DNA from: Lachnospiraceae bacterium | GTDB lineage: Bacteria; Bacillota; Clostridia; Lachnospirales; Lachnospiraceae | Direction: 5' to 3' | Length of the DNA stretch: 64,000 nucleotides | Assembly (NCBI GenBank): GCA_902363555.1 | Contig: CABJAM010000001.1 | Coordinates: forward strand, 806,001 to 870,000 | Shown: positions 54,037 to 63,142 of the stretch, piece by piece | Position numbering within the stretch: position 1 is the stretch's first letter | Layout: every line of letters starts with the position of its first letter | Position numbers and translations under genes: made by a program | The notes under the pieces: generated by a model | Seen by the model: only the letters and a program-made list of their open reading frames with translations | The model's database searches: none | Told to the model about the DNA's origin: nothing

Positions 54037-54894
54037 ATGAAAAAGAAAAAAGTATCCATATCGCAGATAATTATATACATTTTGCTCATATTATGGGCAT
54101 TGACCACCATATATCCTATCGTGTGGGTCGTACAAAATTCATTTAAAGCCAAAAATGCCATTGTTTCCAATTCATTTTCACTGCCGCTTGGAGAGCTGTT
54201 TACATTTTCCAATTACAAGACAGCCTTTAAGAGCATGAATATCGGCAGCGCCTATATGCACAGTCTTGTCATATCCATTTCAGTCTGTGTGGTTGTCGTT
54301 CTTCTGGCCGGCATGGCCTCCTACGGTCTTGTCCGCTATCAGTTTAAGGGCCGTGCGCTGCTCAATTCACTGGTTGTAGCTGGCATGATGTTCCCGGTGT
54401 TTTCCACCATCATCCCTGTGTTCCGTATGGAATTTTCCTGGGGGCTTGCTGGAAATAATAACGTATGGCTGTCGATCCTGGCCACGATCCTGCCACAGAT
54501 CGCAGGAAATATGTCCTTTGCCATTGTGGTGCTCAGCGGCTATATCCGGGGCCTGCCCATCGAGCTGGAGGAAGCCGCATATATGGAAGGCTGCAAGGCC
54601 CGCCAGATCTTTACAAAGGTTATTATGCCCATCACCAAACCAAGCTTTGCTACTGTGGCTATCTTCTCATTTTTGTGGAGCTACAATGACCTGTTTACCC
54701 AGTCCTTCTTCCTGAGAACAAAACAAAAATATACAATTACCATGCTGTTAAATATGATCTCCTCCAATGAGGGTACGAACTACGGTCTTATGGCAGCGGC
54801 TGTAACACTTGTTGTTGTTCCTGTACTTATTGTTTACATTTTCCTGCAGAAGTATATTATCAAGGGTATGACTGCCGGCGCGATCAAAGGCTGA
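54037..54894 (+). CDS. Sugar ABC transporter permease (MalG/UgpE type)
   Basis: A 285-residue second permease with six helices. EAA loop ELEEAAYMEGCKARQIFTKVIMPI lies at about 178-201. It starts 20 bases after the first permease gene and ends in IIKGMTAGAIKG, typical of CUT1 MalG proteins. Confidence 0.93.
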   Translation: MKKKKVSISQIIIYILLILWALTTIYPIVWVVQNSFKAKNAIVSNSFSLPLGELFTFSNYKTAFKSMNIGSAYMHSLVISISVCVVVVLLAGMASYGLVRYQFKGRALLNSLVVAGMMFPVFSTIIPVFRMEFSWGLAGNNNVWLSILATILPQIAGNMSFAIVVLSGYIRGLPIELEEAAYMEGCKARQIFTKVIMPITKPSFATVAIFSFLWSYNDLFTQSFFLRTKQKYTITMLLNMISSNEGTNYGLMAAAVTLVVVPVLIVYIFLQKYIIKGMTAGAIKG

Positions 54895-54931
54895 CATGCG
54901 TAATTTTGTTGGTCCGTAAAACCTGTTTTTA

Positions 54932-54940
54932 TGATATAAT
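54932..54940 (+). promoter_or_regulatory. Extended -10 promoter of the YesN-type regulator gene
   Basis: TGATATAAT followed by AGGGAG, matching the element before the YesM-type kinase gene at 49463. Confidence 0.5.
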
Positions 54941-55008
54941 AGGGAGTAACCTGATGGCCAGGCTTATCAAAGATTACTGAAATTTTACGGGGAGAAGCAG
55001 GAGGATGT

Positions 55009-55776
55009 ATGTACAAGGTTGTGATAATTGATGATGAACCGGTAATTGTAAAGGGGATAACAAAGGTTGTGCCCTGGGCGAAGTTTGATTGTGAGGTTGT
55101 GGCGACGGCGGAGGATGGGCTGGATGGCCTTCGGGTCATGGCTCAGTACCGGCCGGATATAGTGATCACAGATATTGCCATGCCGGGCATGGATGGTTTG
55201 AAAATGATTGCAGCGATCCGTTCGGAATACCCGGATACGGTGGTGAGTATTCTGACCGGTTACAGAGATTTTGACTTTGCCCAGCAGGCGATCCGTCTGG
55301 GGGTTACACGTTTTCTGTTAAAGCCGTCCAATATGGATGAGCTGGAGGAGGCGGTATCCGCCATGTGCCAGCGGCTGGGGCGGATCAAAAGTATACCGGT
55401 GGTGGAAGCGCCGGAACCGGAGGCAAAGACTCCGGAGGAGGAGCCTGCCCACGAGGCCGGGAGCTTTATCGTGAAAAATGCTGTGGATTTCATGGAGAAA
55501 AACTATGTCTGCAAGCTGACCCTGGCTGATGTTGCAGATAAGTGCTATGTGAGTCAGTGGCATTTAAGCAAGCTTTTGAATAAGCACCTGAATCAGAATT
55601 TTTCGGAAATCCTTAACGGAATCCGGATCAAAGAGGCCAAAAAGCTGTTGGCCGATCCGTCTCTGCGTATCGGAGAGGTGGCGGAGATGGTAGGTTTTAT
55701 CGATATGGCGCATTTTTCAAGGGTGTTTAAGAAGCTGGAGGGTGTGTCTGCCAATGAGTATCGGAATAAATTATAA
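55009..55776 (+). CDS. YesN-type AraC response regulator
   Basis: A 255-residue regulator. Receiver domain at 1-120 with phospho-Asp in DIAMPGMDG (about 55); AraC-type double HTH in the last 100 residues (LTLADVADKCYVSQWHLSKLL, VGFIDMAHFSRVFKK). Likely activates the adjacent sugar transporter genes when phosphorylated by the kinase at 49557. The pair is split around the ABC genes. Confidence 0.93.
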   Translation: MYKVVIIDDEPVIVKGITKVVPWAKFDCEVVATAEDGLDGLRVMAQYRPDIVITDIAMPGMDGLKMIAAIRSEYPDTVVSILTGYRDFDFAQQAIRLGVTRFLLKPSNMDELEEAVSAMCQRLGRIKSIPVVEAPEPEAKTPEEEPAHEAGSFIVKNAVDFMEKNYVCKLTLADVADKCYVSQWHLSKLLNKHLNQNFSEILNGIRIKEAKKLLADPSLRIGEVAEMVGFIDMAHFSRVFKKLEGVSANEYRNKL

Positions 55777-55793
55777 GAAACGAATGTTTGCGG

Positions 55794-55859
55794 GCTGCCG
55801 CGGCACTGTTTTCCGGACCCAGATCCTGGGGAGGAAAGCTTGCTGCGGCAGTTTTTTTG
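55794..55859 (+). terminator. Terminator after the YesN-type regulator
   Basis: CTGCCGCGGCA and TGCTGCGGCAG arms around a 40-base loop, then T7. Confidence 0.8.
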
Positions 55860-56040
55860 TTTTCAATGGCCCAAAGGATACAACTTTTTTACAATAATGT
55901 GCTAAACTTAGGATGCAATTGGCGCAGTTTGTGTGCTGCGGGCGCAGATTGTGATCAGGCAGCGTCCTAAAGTGCTGAGAGCCTAAGGTGCTATGAAGTG
56001 CGTGGCCATGGACGGATATACGGTGAAATGAGGGATAAGG

Positions 56041-56709
56041 ATGATAAAAATTTTATCTGTGGAGGACGACCGGCTGATTTCCAGGTTATTGGAGATCAAC
56101 CTGAAGGATAAAGGGTATGCGTGTACCTGTGTTTATGACGGTATGGCTGCGGCGGACCTGCTGGAGCATGAGCGGTTTGATCTGGTACTGCTGGATATCA
56201 TGCTGCCGGAGGTGGACGGGTACGAGCTTTTGGAATACATTAAGCGGCTGGAAATTCCTGTGATCTTTCTGACGGCAAAGGGCGACGTCGCCGACCGGGT
56301 GAAGGGGCTGAATCTGGGGGCGGAGGATTATATCGTAAAGCCTTTTGTACTGGTGGAGCTGCTGGCCCGCATCGAGGTGGTGCTGCGGCGTTTTAAAAAG
56401 ACCGATGTGGTGTACACCTTTGATAATATTACTGTGGATGTGCAAAAACGAAGCGCCTGCCTGGACGGCGTTTTGATAGATACGACGCCCAAGGAATTTG
56501 ATCTGCTCGTTTTGTTTATCAAGAATGTGAATATTGCCCTGTTCCGCAATAAAATATTTGAGCTGGTGTGGGATGGGGATTATGAGGGGGATACCCGCAC
56601 CGTGGATATCCATGTGCAGCGGCTCCGCAAAAAGTTTCATCTGGAGAAGAAATTAAAAACGATATACAGGGTGGGGTACCGCCTGGAAAGCAGCGCAGAA
56701 AATGTGTAA
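56041..56709 (+). CDS. OmpR-family response regulator
   Basis: A 222-residue regulator with a receiver domain (EDDRLISRLLEINL, phospho-Asp in LLDIMLPEVDGYE about 52, FLTAKGD, VKPF) and a winged-helix DNA-binding domain ending DIHVQRLRKKFHLEKKLKTIYRVGYRL. It is 50 bases before its kinase. Nothing in the sequence tells the target genes. Confidence 0.93.
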   Translation: MIKILSVEDDRLISRLLEINLKDKGYACTCVYDGMAAADLLEHERFDLVLLDIMLPEVDGYELLEYIKRLEIPVIFLTAKGDVADRVKGLNLGAEDYIVKPFVLVELLARIEVVLRRFKKTDVVYTFDNITVDVQKRSACLDGVLIDTTPKEFDLLVLFIKNVNIALFRNKIFELVWDGDYEGDTRTVDIHVQRLRKKFHLEKKLKTIYRVGYRLESSAENV

Positions 56710-56759
56710 CCGTACAGATTGGGCGGTTACAAACTATGCCGGGAACGTAGGTTGATAAT

Positions 56760-58238
56760 ATGAAATTTGGTATAAAAGTGCTCATATGTAATTTAATATT
56801 GCTTCTTGTCTTATTTGGGGCCGGCGGGGGGCTTCTGGTCTGGCACAGCTACCGCCTGGCGCTTCAAAGCGCAGTGGATAACGGACTGGAGGAAAATCAG
56901 CTTCTGCGGTCTGCCATGGAGCTTTCGGCGCTTAAATATGTGTCTCAGGGTGTGGATAATAATGATGATATTATCCAGGCGGCGGTGAAGGATATGACTT
57001 ATGGGATTCAGGGAACGCAGACGTCGGTCTATCTGCTGAACGCGTCCGGTGAAAAGCTGTTTTTTAATGGCTTTGAGGAGCATCCGGATTTACCTGAGGA
57101 TACGTCACTGCTCTCGTTTTCCATGGACGAGCTTACGAACGGCCTTGACCTTCAGAAAAAAAGCTACAAGATCCATCCACAAAACGGCGCATATTTATTA
57201 TTTACGGCCGGCCGTTCGGATCTCAGTGACCAGTCCTATTATCTGATCAGTGTCCGGGATATAACGGGAGTTTATGACAATATACGGAATCAGTTTAAGT
57301 TTTACAGATATGTTCTGCTGGCACTTGTGGCTGCGTGCTGCGGCGCTTTATTTGTAATTCTGAGGATTTTAACCCGCTCCATACGCCAGTTGGATCAGTC
57401 CACCGAAAAAATTATGAATGGTGATTATTCCATACAGGTGGATGTACATTCAAACGATGAGATCGGCGCCCTTGGGGAAAAGTTTAACCGGATGACACAG
57501 GCGATTTCCAGTCATATTCATCAGGTGGAGGAGGAAGGCCGGCGGCGTGAGGAATTTGTGGCGAATTTCACCCATGAGCTGAAAACGCCGATGACGACAA
57601 TTATCGGCTATGGCGATATGATCCGTTCTAAAAATCTGCCCGATAATTTACGATTTGAGGCGGCCAATTACATTGTGGAGGAAGGCATCCGGCTTGAGAA
57701 AATGTCATCCAAGCTTTTTGATCTTTTTATCGCTAAAAATGATCATGTGGAGCTTCACCCTATATGTACGGCTGAGCTGTTTGAGGAGGTTCATAAAAGT
57801 GTAGGGCCTCTTCTGGAAAAGAAAAGAGTGGAATTAAAGACAAATACGGAGGATGTTTATATTCTGGGTGACAGGGAAATGCTCCGGTCCGTTTTTATCA
57901 ATTTTATCGATAATGCGGTGAAAGCTTCAGAATATGACAGCGCGGTTTTGATCGATTGCCACAGTATCGGCGGTGAGCAGGTACGTATTGAGATTACCGA
58001 TCAGGGCTGCGGTATTCCTCAAAATGAAGTTGAGAAGATTAAGGAAGCCTTTTATATGGTGGATAAATCCCGGGCACGGAAAGCCGGCGGCGCAGGTCTT
58101 GGGCTGGCACTGGCCAGCAAGGTTCTGGAGCTTCATCATGTCCGCTGGGAGATTTTGAGTGAGGTCGATATCGGAACATCGATCATTATGGATTTTAAGG
58201 AAGGTAAAGGTTATGGACGTTTGGCGGAAATGGAGTAA
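56760..58238 (+). CDS. HAMP-domain sensor histidine kinase
   Basis: A 492-residue membrane kinase. Helix 1 at about 6-28, external sensor domain to about 183, helix 2 at about 184-205, HAMP to about 260, HisKA with FTHELKTPMTTIIGYGDMI (His about 277), and HATPase with NFIDNAVKA and GAGLGLAL. Pairs with the regulator upstream. Its last 26 bases overlap the accessory gene that follows. Confidence 0.93.
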   Translation: MKFGIKVLICNLILLLVLFGAGGGLLVWHSYRLALQSAVDNGLEENQLLRSAMELSALKYVSQGVDNNDDIIQAAVKDMTYGIQGTQTSVYLLNASGEKLFFNGFEEHPDLPEDTSLLSFSMDELTNGLDLQKKSYKIHPQNGAYLLFTAGRSDLSDQSYYLISVRDITGVYDNIRNQFKFYRYVLLALVAACCGALFVILRILTRSIRQLDQSTEKIMNGDYSIQVDVHSNDEIGALGEKFNRMTQAISSHIHQVEEEGRRREEFVANFTHELKTPMTTIIGYGDMIRSKNLPDNLRFEAANYIVEEGIRLEKMSSKLFDLFIAKNDHVELHPICTAELFEEVHKSVGPLLEKKRVELKTNTEDVYILGDREMLRSVFINFIDNAVKASEYDSAVLIDCHSIGGEQVRIEITDQGCGIPQNEVEKIKEAFYMVDKSRARKAGGAGLGLALASKVLELHHVRWEILSEVDIGTSIIMDFKEGKGYGRLAEME

Positions 58239-60096
58239 GAAAAAGAAAGCGGTTGTTATACTTTGTCCTTCATTTTTACTGCTGCTTGTGCTGGCTATGT
58301 TTTTGCCGGAATTTATTTTAAAGAAGTCCTGGGATGGGAAAATGGAGAGGGCATCTATTTCGGACAAGGATTTTCAGGGCGATGAGCTTCAAGTGACCAA
58401 CACGAATATGAACTTTTTTGACAAGGTCGTTTTATTAAATCAGAATGTGGATAAGAATGAATTTGAAATAAGCGACCCTTCCAGCTATGATTGTATGAGC
58501 CTGGGCGAGGCGGTGATCCGGGCCCGGGAGAAGATTGCCGGGCTGGTTGAGGATGGGGTATATCCGGTATCTTTGGAAGGATATCAAAACTGGTATACTT
58601 ACAGTGGGAGCCTTTATCAATATACGGAGCAATATTTCAGCAACTACTCCTGCTTTGTGTGGAAGCTTGTGTTTAAGCTCTACGATGGAACGATCCAGCA
58701 GGTGATTCATATGGATGCTCAGACCGGCAGAATCTTCAAAGCTCTGGTGATAGGCCCTGATGGCGTGTCCGGTGATGTGGGCGACACTGTGAAAACGTTA
58801 AATTTCGGGGATAAGGGGCAGCTCTATCAGATGAGCCGCAGCTATCCGGATAAGTTTTATTTGTTTCATACAGAAAGCATGGATGCGGAGGAAATTGCCC
58901 GGGCGCAGGAAATTGACCTGCCGGAATATGACTTAACGTTAACGGATGTGAAAGCCATGGTCAATGCCCCAGAGACTTTGTATTGGACCTCTGATGTACT
59001 CGATAATGTTTATTATGACAGACCGGTGTCTCCGCTGGCGGTTTCTGTTGTGGTGCCGGATAAAGAGGGGATGCTCTTGCAAAAGGCCCGGCGTAAGAGG
59101 ATTCCTGAAAGTGATATTCAAAAATGGTATGAGGCTTCATTTCCTGAGGGAACGGAATATAATCCGCCGGGGCTGGTGGATCAGGTGGTCCGTGCTACAC
59201 AATATTTACTTGATGTCGGCGCCGGAGATGATTCTTCTAAAATTGATTACCGCAATTTTTTGCAGTATTTTAAAGAATTGGATGAAGAAGGAGATAAGTT
59301 CAAATATTCTCAATTAATAGACTATTATGGACATCCATATCCGAATTTTTCCTGCCTTGTAAATTATAATGGCCTGGCTGGTTATTGCACTGTTAAAGAT
59401 ACAGAGGTCGTCTGTTATCTGTATACGGATGGTCTTATAACTTCGGGAAGCACGGTTGTGCAGCGAAATGGTCTATATCACGACCCTAAGATGGTTTATA
59501 AGAATAAATCTGAGCTGACCGAAACTGCGAATACGATACTGCCAGAGCTTCAAATATGCGAGGAATTTATGGATGAAACGGGATTGACGGATTATGAACT
59601 GGAAAGTATTTATTTTATTGGTTATTCGGGGGAACATAATACGGAAACTGTCTTACAATATTCCAGAAGCTTTGACAATCTGACGCTTACGGATGTGGGA
59701 ACCCTTGGATTGGAATACAACCATGAACATATAATTTTGGGTGTACGGGATGGAATGCTTTGCCGATGTGAGATCGGCGCAGAGATGGAACCTGAGGAAA
59801 TACTTACGGAGAATGTTCAGCTACTGCCCTTTTCGCAAATTCAGGAAAGCATACAGATATACTTGTCGAATAACGATTATAGAGTTTCTTTTGATGAGTC
59901 CTTAAGTATAAAGCTTGAATATGCGATAATTGATGACCCTGAAAACAAATATGAAAGTACGATTGTTCCAGTATGGAATTGTTATACAAGCTGGGAAACG
60001 GACAATGGTTCAGGCGTTGAATGCCTGACAGAATATATCGAGTTATCTGTTAATGCCATAGATGGTTCGATTGTAACCGGGAGAACTCTATTTTAG
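58213..60096 (+). CDS. Membrane-anchored extracytoplasmic protein coupled to the two-component system
   Basis: A 627-residue protein I do not recognise. One N-terminal helix (AVVILCPSFLLLLVLAMFLP, about 12-31) after a very basic start WRKWSKKKKA, then an all-exterior domain. The ATG at 58213 lies inside the kinase 3' end, which implies translational coupling. Two similar-looking halves with Tyr-rich segments are suggested by LEGYQNWYTYSGSLYQYTEQYF and later VVPVWNCYTSWETDNG. By position it could tune the kinase, as YycH/YycI do for WalK, but no similarity to them was seen. Confidence 0.7.
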   Translation: MDVWRKWSKKKKAVVILCPSFLLLLVLAMFLPEFILKKSWDGKMERASISDKDFQGDELQVTNTNMNFFDKVVLLNQNVDKNEFEISDPSSYDCMSLGEAVIRAREKIAGLVEDGVYPVSLEGYQNWYTYSGSLYQYTEQYFSNYSCFVWKLVFKLYDGTIQQVIHMDAQTGRIFKALVIGPDGVSGDVGDTVKTLNFGDKGQLYQMSRSYPDKFYLFHTESMDAEEIARAQEIDLPEYDLTLTDVKAMVNAPETLYWTSDVLDNVYYDRPVSPLAVSVVVPDKEGMLLQKARRKRIPESDIQKWYEASFPEGTEYNPPGLVDQVVRATQYLLDVGAGDDSSKIDYRNFLQYFKELDEEGDKFKYSQLIDYYGHPYPNFSCLVNYNGLAGYCTVKDTEVVCYLYTDGLITSGSTVVQRNGLYHDPKMVYKNKSELTETANTILPELQICEEFMDETGLTDYELESIYFIGYSGEHNTETVLQYSRSFDNLTLTDVGTLGLEYNHEHIILGVRDGMLCRCEIGAEMEPEEILTENVQLLPFSQIQESIQIYLSNNDYRVSFDESLSIKLEYAIIDDPENKYESTIVPVWNCYTSWETDNGSGVECLTEYIELSVNAIDGSIVTGRTLF

Positions 60097-60173
60097 AATT
60101 TTAATTCTGTTTCCAGCGCGTAATGCCATTAAGGATAAAGTAGAATCCTGCGATGATTAATAAGTGAAAAACC

Positions 60174-60216
60174 GCTCCCTTCCCTTTATAATACAACTTA
60201 TAAATCGGAAGGGAGC
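60174..60216 (+). promoter_or_regulatory. Hairpin covering the ribosome site of the next gene
   Basis: A perfect 10-bp stem GCTCCCTTCC/GGAAGGGAGC with a 23-base AT-rich loop, followed by ATTTTTC and then the ATG at 60225. The 3' arm contains the only purine-rich ribosome site (GGAAGGGAG). It may end the upstream transcript and also mask translation. The loop holds TATAAT. Confidence 0.6.
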
Positions 60217-60224
60217 ATTTTTCT

Positions 60225-61376
60225 ATGAAAGAATGGTTAATTGGGCAAGGTATTATTTTTTATGTATTTGCCGGCAGCCTGCTTATCGGGCTGATCGCTG
60301 CATTTGTGGCAAATCACGGGTACAAAAGGCTGATAAAGGAGACGGAGCTGATGGCGAACACGGAGAACCGTCTGTTAAAGTACATAAAACTGAAATTTGG
60401 CAGTTACTACAAATTGAACATGAAACCCCAGGATACGCGGGCTCTGGCCAGACACTATATGTATAAATATAAAATCGGCTTTATGTCCGCAGCCTCCTGG
60501 ATCAAGCTTTCCAAGCTGGCGGCCTACGTCATCGGACTGGCAGCGCTGGTGGACATGCTCATTATGATGCGCTCCGGGCAGGCCGTAGCGGATATTGTTA
60601 TGATGGTTGTCACCGCAGCCCTTGGAATTGGAGTTTTATACATGCAGAACCGGATCTACAACTTCGGAGAAAAGCAGGACATGCTGGAATGGCATCTCAT
60701 CGATTACCTGGAAAACTTCCTGCGCAACAAAATTGAATCCGGAAAAAATCTCCAGATGCTCGCTACCCAGGAAAGTACCGGCAAAAAAGCTTCCGGCGCT
60801 GCATATTCAGCTACAGCCGCCAATGCATCGGGAGAATACGGTACAGCCTACGGTGAAGGCAGCCGTGCCGCAGGCGGATACGCCGCCACAGCCCGCCCAA
60901 CAGCCGGCGGCTACAACGAAAATGCCCGCACCGCAAGCGGCAGCTACGGTGAAAACAGCCGCACCACAAGCGGAGGTTACGGTGAAAACAGCCGCACCGC
61001 CGGCGGCAACTACGGTGAAAATGGCCGCCCGGCCAGTGGAAGCTACGGCGAAACCGGCCGTACCGCAGGCAGCGCCTACGCAGCTTCTCACGCAGATAAT
61101 ACATACGCCGCCACAGGCAGCTACGGTTCCGCCGGGAGAACCTCAGGAAGCCTAAATCCAGCCATGGACCGTACCCCGGCCCCAGCCGCCGGAGAAGGCC
61201 GCCGCACGGACAAGCCCACTAAAGGCACCGACGAAGCCGCCGCCGCAAAAATCGGCCAACCCTACTCCAAACCGTCCTACTACGACCCCTTCACCAAATC
61301 CGCCCCGGACCCTCAGGAAGATGAAGTAGACGCCAAAATCGTAGAAGACATCCTAAAAGAATTTCTAACAAACTAA
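60225..61376 (+). CDS. Membrane protein with 11-residue Gly/Tyr repeats, function unknown
   Basis: A 383-residue protein. Helices lie at about 9-30, 93-112 and 120-138, with a short cytoplasmic-type linker (NHGYKRLIKETELM). After residue 185 it turns into low-complexity Gly/Ala/Ser/Tyr sequence. Residues 228-282 are five tandem 11-residue units of the form GSYGENSRTAG. The last 40 residues are acidic and end VDAKIVEDILKEFLTN, which looks like a docking helix. Unusually high GC in the repeat part. The ribosome site lies in a hairpin. No known family seen. Confidence 0.75.
   Translation: MKEWLIGQGIIFYVFAGSLLIGLIAAFVANHGYKRLIKETELMANTENRLLKYIKLKFGSYYKLNMKPQDTRALARHYMYKYKIGFMSAASWIKLSKLAAYVIGLAALVDMLIMMRSGQAVADIVMMVVTAALGIGVLYMQNRIYNFGEKQDMLEWHLIDYLENFLRNKIESGKNLQMLATQESTGKKASGAAYSATAANASGEYGTAYGEGSRAAGGYAATARPTAGGYNENARTASGSYGENSRTTSGGYGENSRTAGGNYGENGRPASGSYGETGRTAGSAYAASHADNTYAATGSYGSAGRTSGSLNPAMDRTPAPAAGEGRRTDKPTKGTDEAAAAKIGQPYSKPSYYDPFTKSAPDPQEDEVDAKIVEDILKEFLTN
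60906..61070 (+). repeat. 33-bp coding tandem repeat
   Basis: Five 33-base units inside the membrane-protein gene, each encoding an 11-residue unit (GGYNENARTAS, GSYGENSRTTS, GGYGENSRTAG, GNYGENGRPAS, GSYGETGRTAG). Copy number is likely to vary between strains. Confidence 0.85.
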
Positions 61377-61478
61377 AAAATGTAACAACAAAATTAAGTA
61401 CAAAAACATAAATTTTACGCACCCCACAGCGTCTTCGGAACCCACTGCTATATCGCGATTCTTTTTTTACAGAATCAG

Positions 61479-61507
61479 TTGATAAATTTTAGTCAATTTG
61501 TTATTAT
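61479..61507 (+). promoter_or_regulatory. Promoter of pgi
   Basis: TTGATA, a 17-base spacer and TATTAT, 45 bases before the start codon. Confidence 0.65.
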
Positions 61508-61551
61508 TAATCTGGTACGTAATAATGATTAAACATATGGAGGGATAAAAA

Positions 61552-62901
61552 ATGGCAAACAAAGTAACGTTTGACTATTCCAAGGCCAACGTATTTATCA
61601 GAGACAACGAAGTAAAACTGATGAGCAAGCTGGCAGCAGACGCAAAGGAAGTTCTTGTGAGCAAGACCGGCGCTGGTAATGATTTTTTAGGCTGGATCGA
61701 TCTCCCGGTTGACTACGATAAAGAAGAATTTGACCGTATAAAAAAATCAGCGGCCAAAATTCAGAGTGATTCCGATGTCCTTCTTGTTATCGGTATCGGC
61801 GGTTCTTACCTCGGCGCCAGAGCTGCGATCGAGTTTTTACAGCATAACTTTTACAACATGCTTCCCAAGGAAGTGCGTAAGACTCCCGAGATTTATTTCT
61901 GCGGCAACAATTTAAGCAGCAGTTATATTGCCAATCTCATGGAGCTGGTGGGCGACAGAGATTTCTCGATCAATATGATTTCCAAGTCCGGTACGACCAC
62001 AGAGCCGGCTGTAGCCTTCCGTGTATTCAAGGACAAGCTGGAAAAGAAATACGGCAAGGAAGAAGCTGCTAAAAGAATTTACTGCACCACAGATAAAGCC
62101 AGAGGTGCATTAAAGAATCTGGCCAATGAAGAAGGCTATGAGAGCTTTGTTGTGCCTGATGATGTAGGCGGACGTTTCTCCGTACTCACTGCTGTGGGCC
62201 TGCTCCCGATCGCTGTATCCGGCGCAGATATCGACAAGCTGATGGAAGGCGCTGCTTCTGCAAGAGAACGCTGTCTGAATCTTCCTTTTGAAGAAAATGA
62301 CGCTATGCAGTATGCGGTTGTCCGCAATATACTTCTGCGTAAGGGCAAATCTGTGGAGATCACAGCAAGCTATGAGCCATCGCTCCAGTATATCGGCGAG
62401 TGGTGGAAACAGCTTTACGGCGAGAGCGAGGGCAAGGACCAGAGAGGTATTTTCCCTGCATCCGTGACGCTGACAGCAGATTTACATTCCATGGGCCAGT
62501 TTATTCAGGATGGTTCCAGAATCATGTTTGAAACGGTATTAAATGTTGAAAAACCAAAACACGACCTTTATATCGGCGAGGAGCCGGTGGATCTTGACGG
62601 CCTCAACTATCTGGCCGGCAAGGATGTGGATTTCATTAATAAGAGCGCTATGAACGGTACGATTCTTGCCCATACAGACGGCGATGTTCCCAATCTGATG
62701 TTTAAGATTCCGGAGCAGAATGAATTTTTCCTTGGCGAGCTGTTCTATATTTATGAATTTGCCTGCGGTGTCAGCGGTTACATTCTCGGAGTGAATCCAT
62801 TTGACCAGCCAGGTGTGGAAAGCTATAAGAAAAATATGTTTGCCCTGCTTGGAAAACCAGGGTATGAGGAAATGACTGCACAGTTGCTTGAAAGATTATA
62901 A
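61552..62901 (+). CDS. pgi: Glucose-6-phosphate isomerase
   Basis: A 449-residue glycolytic enzyme interconverting glucose-6-phosphate and fructose-6-phosphate. Motifs: IGIGGSYLGARAAIEFL (about 85), SKSGTTTEPAVAFR (about 147), DDVGGRFSVLTAVGLLP (about 203), catalytic Glu in QLYGESEGKD, and GVNPFDQPGVESYKKN near the C-terminus. Length fits the short Gram-positive PGI type. GGAGGG precedes the ATG; own promoter and terminator. Confidence 0.97.
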   Translation: MANKVTFDYSKANVFIRDNEVKLMSKLAADAKEVLVSKTGAGNDFLGWIDLPVDYDKEEFDRIKKSAAKIQSDSDVLLVIGIGGSYLGARAAIEFLQHNFYNMLPKEVRKTPEIYFCGNNLSSSYIANLMELVGDRDFSINMISKSGTTTEPAVAFRVFKDKLEKKYGKEEAAKRIYCTTDKARGALKNLANEEGYESFVVPDDVGGRFSVLTAVGLLPIAVSGADIDKLMEGAASARERCLNLPFEENDAMQYAVVRNILLRKGKSVEITASYEPSLQYIGEWWKQLYGESEGKDQRGIFPASVTLTADLHSMGQFIQDGSRIMFETVLNVEKPKHDLYIGEEPVDLDGLNYLAGKDVDFINKSAMNGTILAHTDGDVPNLMFKIPEQNEFFLGELFYIYEFACGVSGYILGVNPFDQPGVESYKKNMFALLGKPGYEEMTAQLLERL

Positions 62902-62944
62902 TCCGTAAACGGATCGCTTTTTGAGCGGTGCGTAGGTAAAGCAG

Positions 62945-62990
62945 CAGGTACGGGGCAGCTCCTTTGGATGAGGGAGCCGCCCCGTACCTG
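62945..62990 (+). terminator. Strong hairpin after pgi
   Basis: CAGGTACGGGGC-AGCTCC pairs with GGAGCC-GCCCCGTACCTG, about 18 bp, followed by GTTTAAG. The short T-run makes it a stable but not ideal terminator. Confidence 0.65.
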
Positions 62991-63022
62991 GTTTAAGTTC
63001 ATTACGGTTGGAGGCGCTGTAA

Positions 63023-63073
63023 GCAGTAAAAGGATGGTTTGCGGCCGGCCGTTTCGATGGCTATTTTTACTGC
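63023..63073 (+). other. Leader hairpin before the NCS2 permease
   Basis: GCAGTAAAA and TTTTACTGC pair around a loop containing GGCCGGCC. It lies 70 bases before the permease start. I do not recognise it as a purine riboswitch; the role is open. Confidence 0.4.
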
Positions 63074-63142
63074 TGCGCGTTTACAATAGATAAAGAAAGG
63101 AGAGTGCGGTGTCATTGGCAGAACATCGCACGGAAGTATGTT

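Noticed and set aside
60607..61155. Frames in other phases through the 33-bp repeat
   Set aside because: The period of 33 is a multiple of three, so all frames stay open; only the 60225 frame has membrane helices and a sensible C-terminus.
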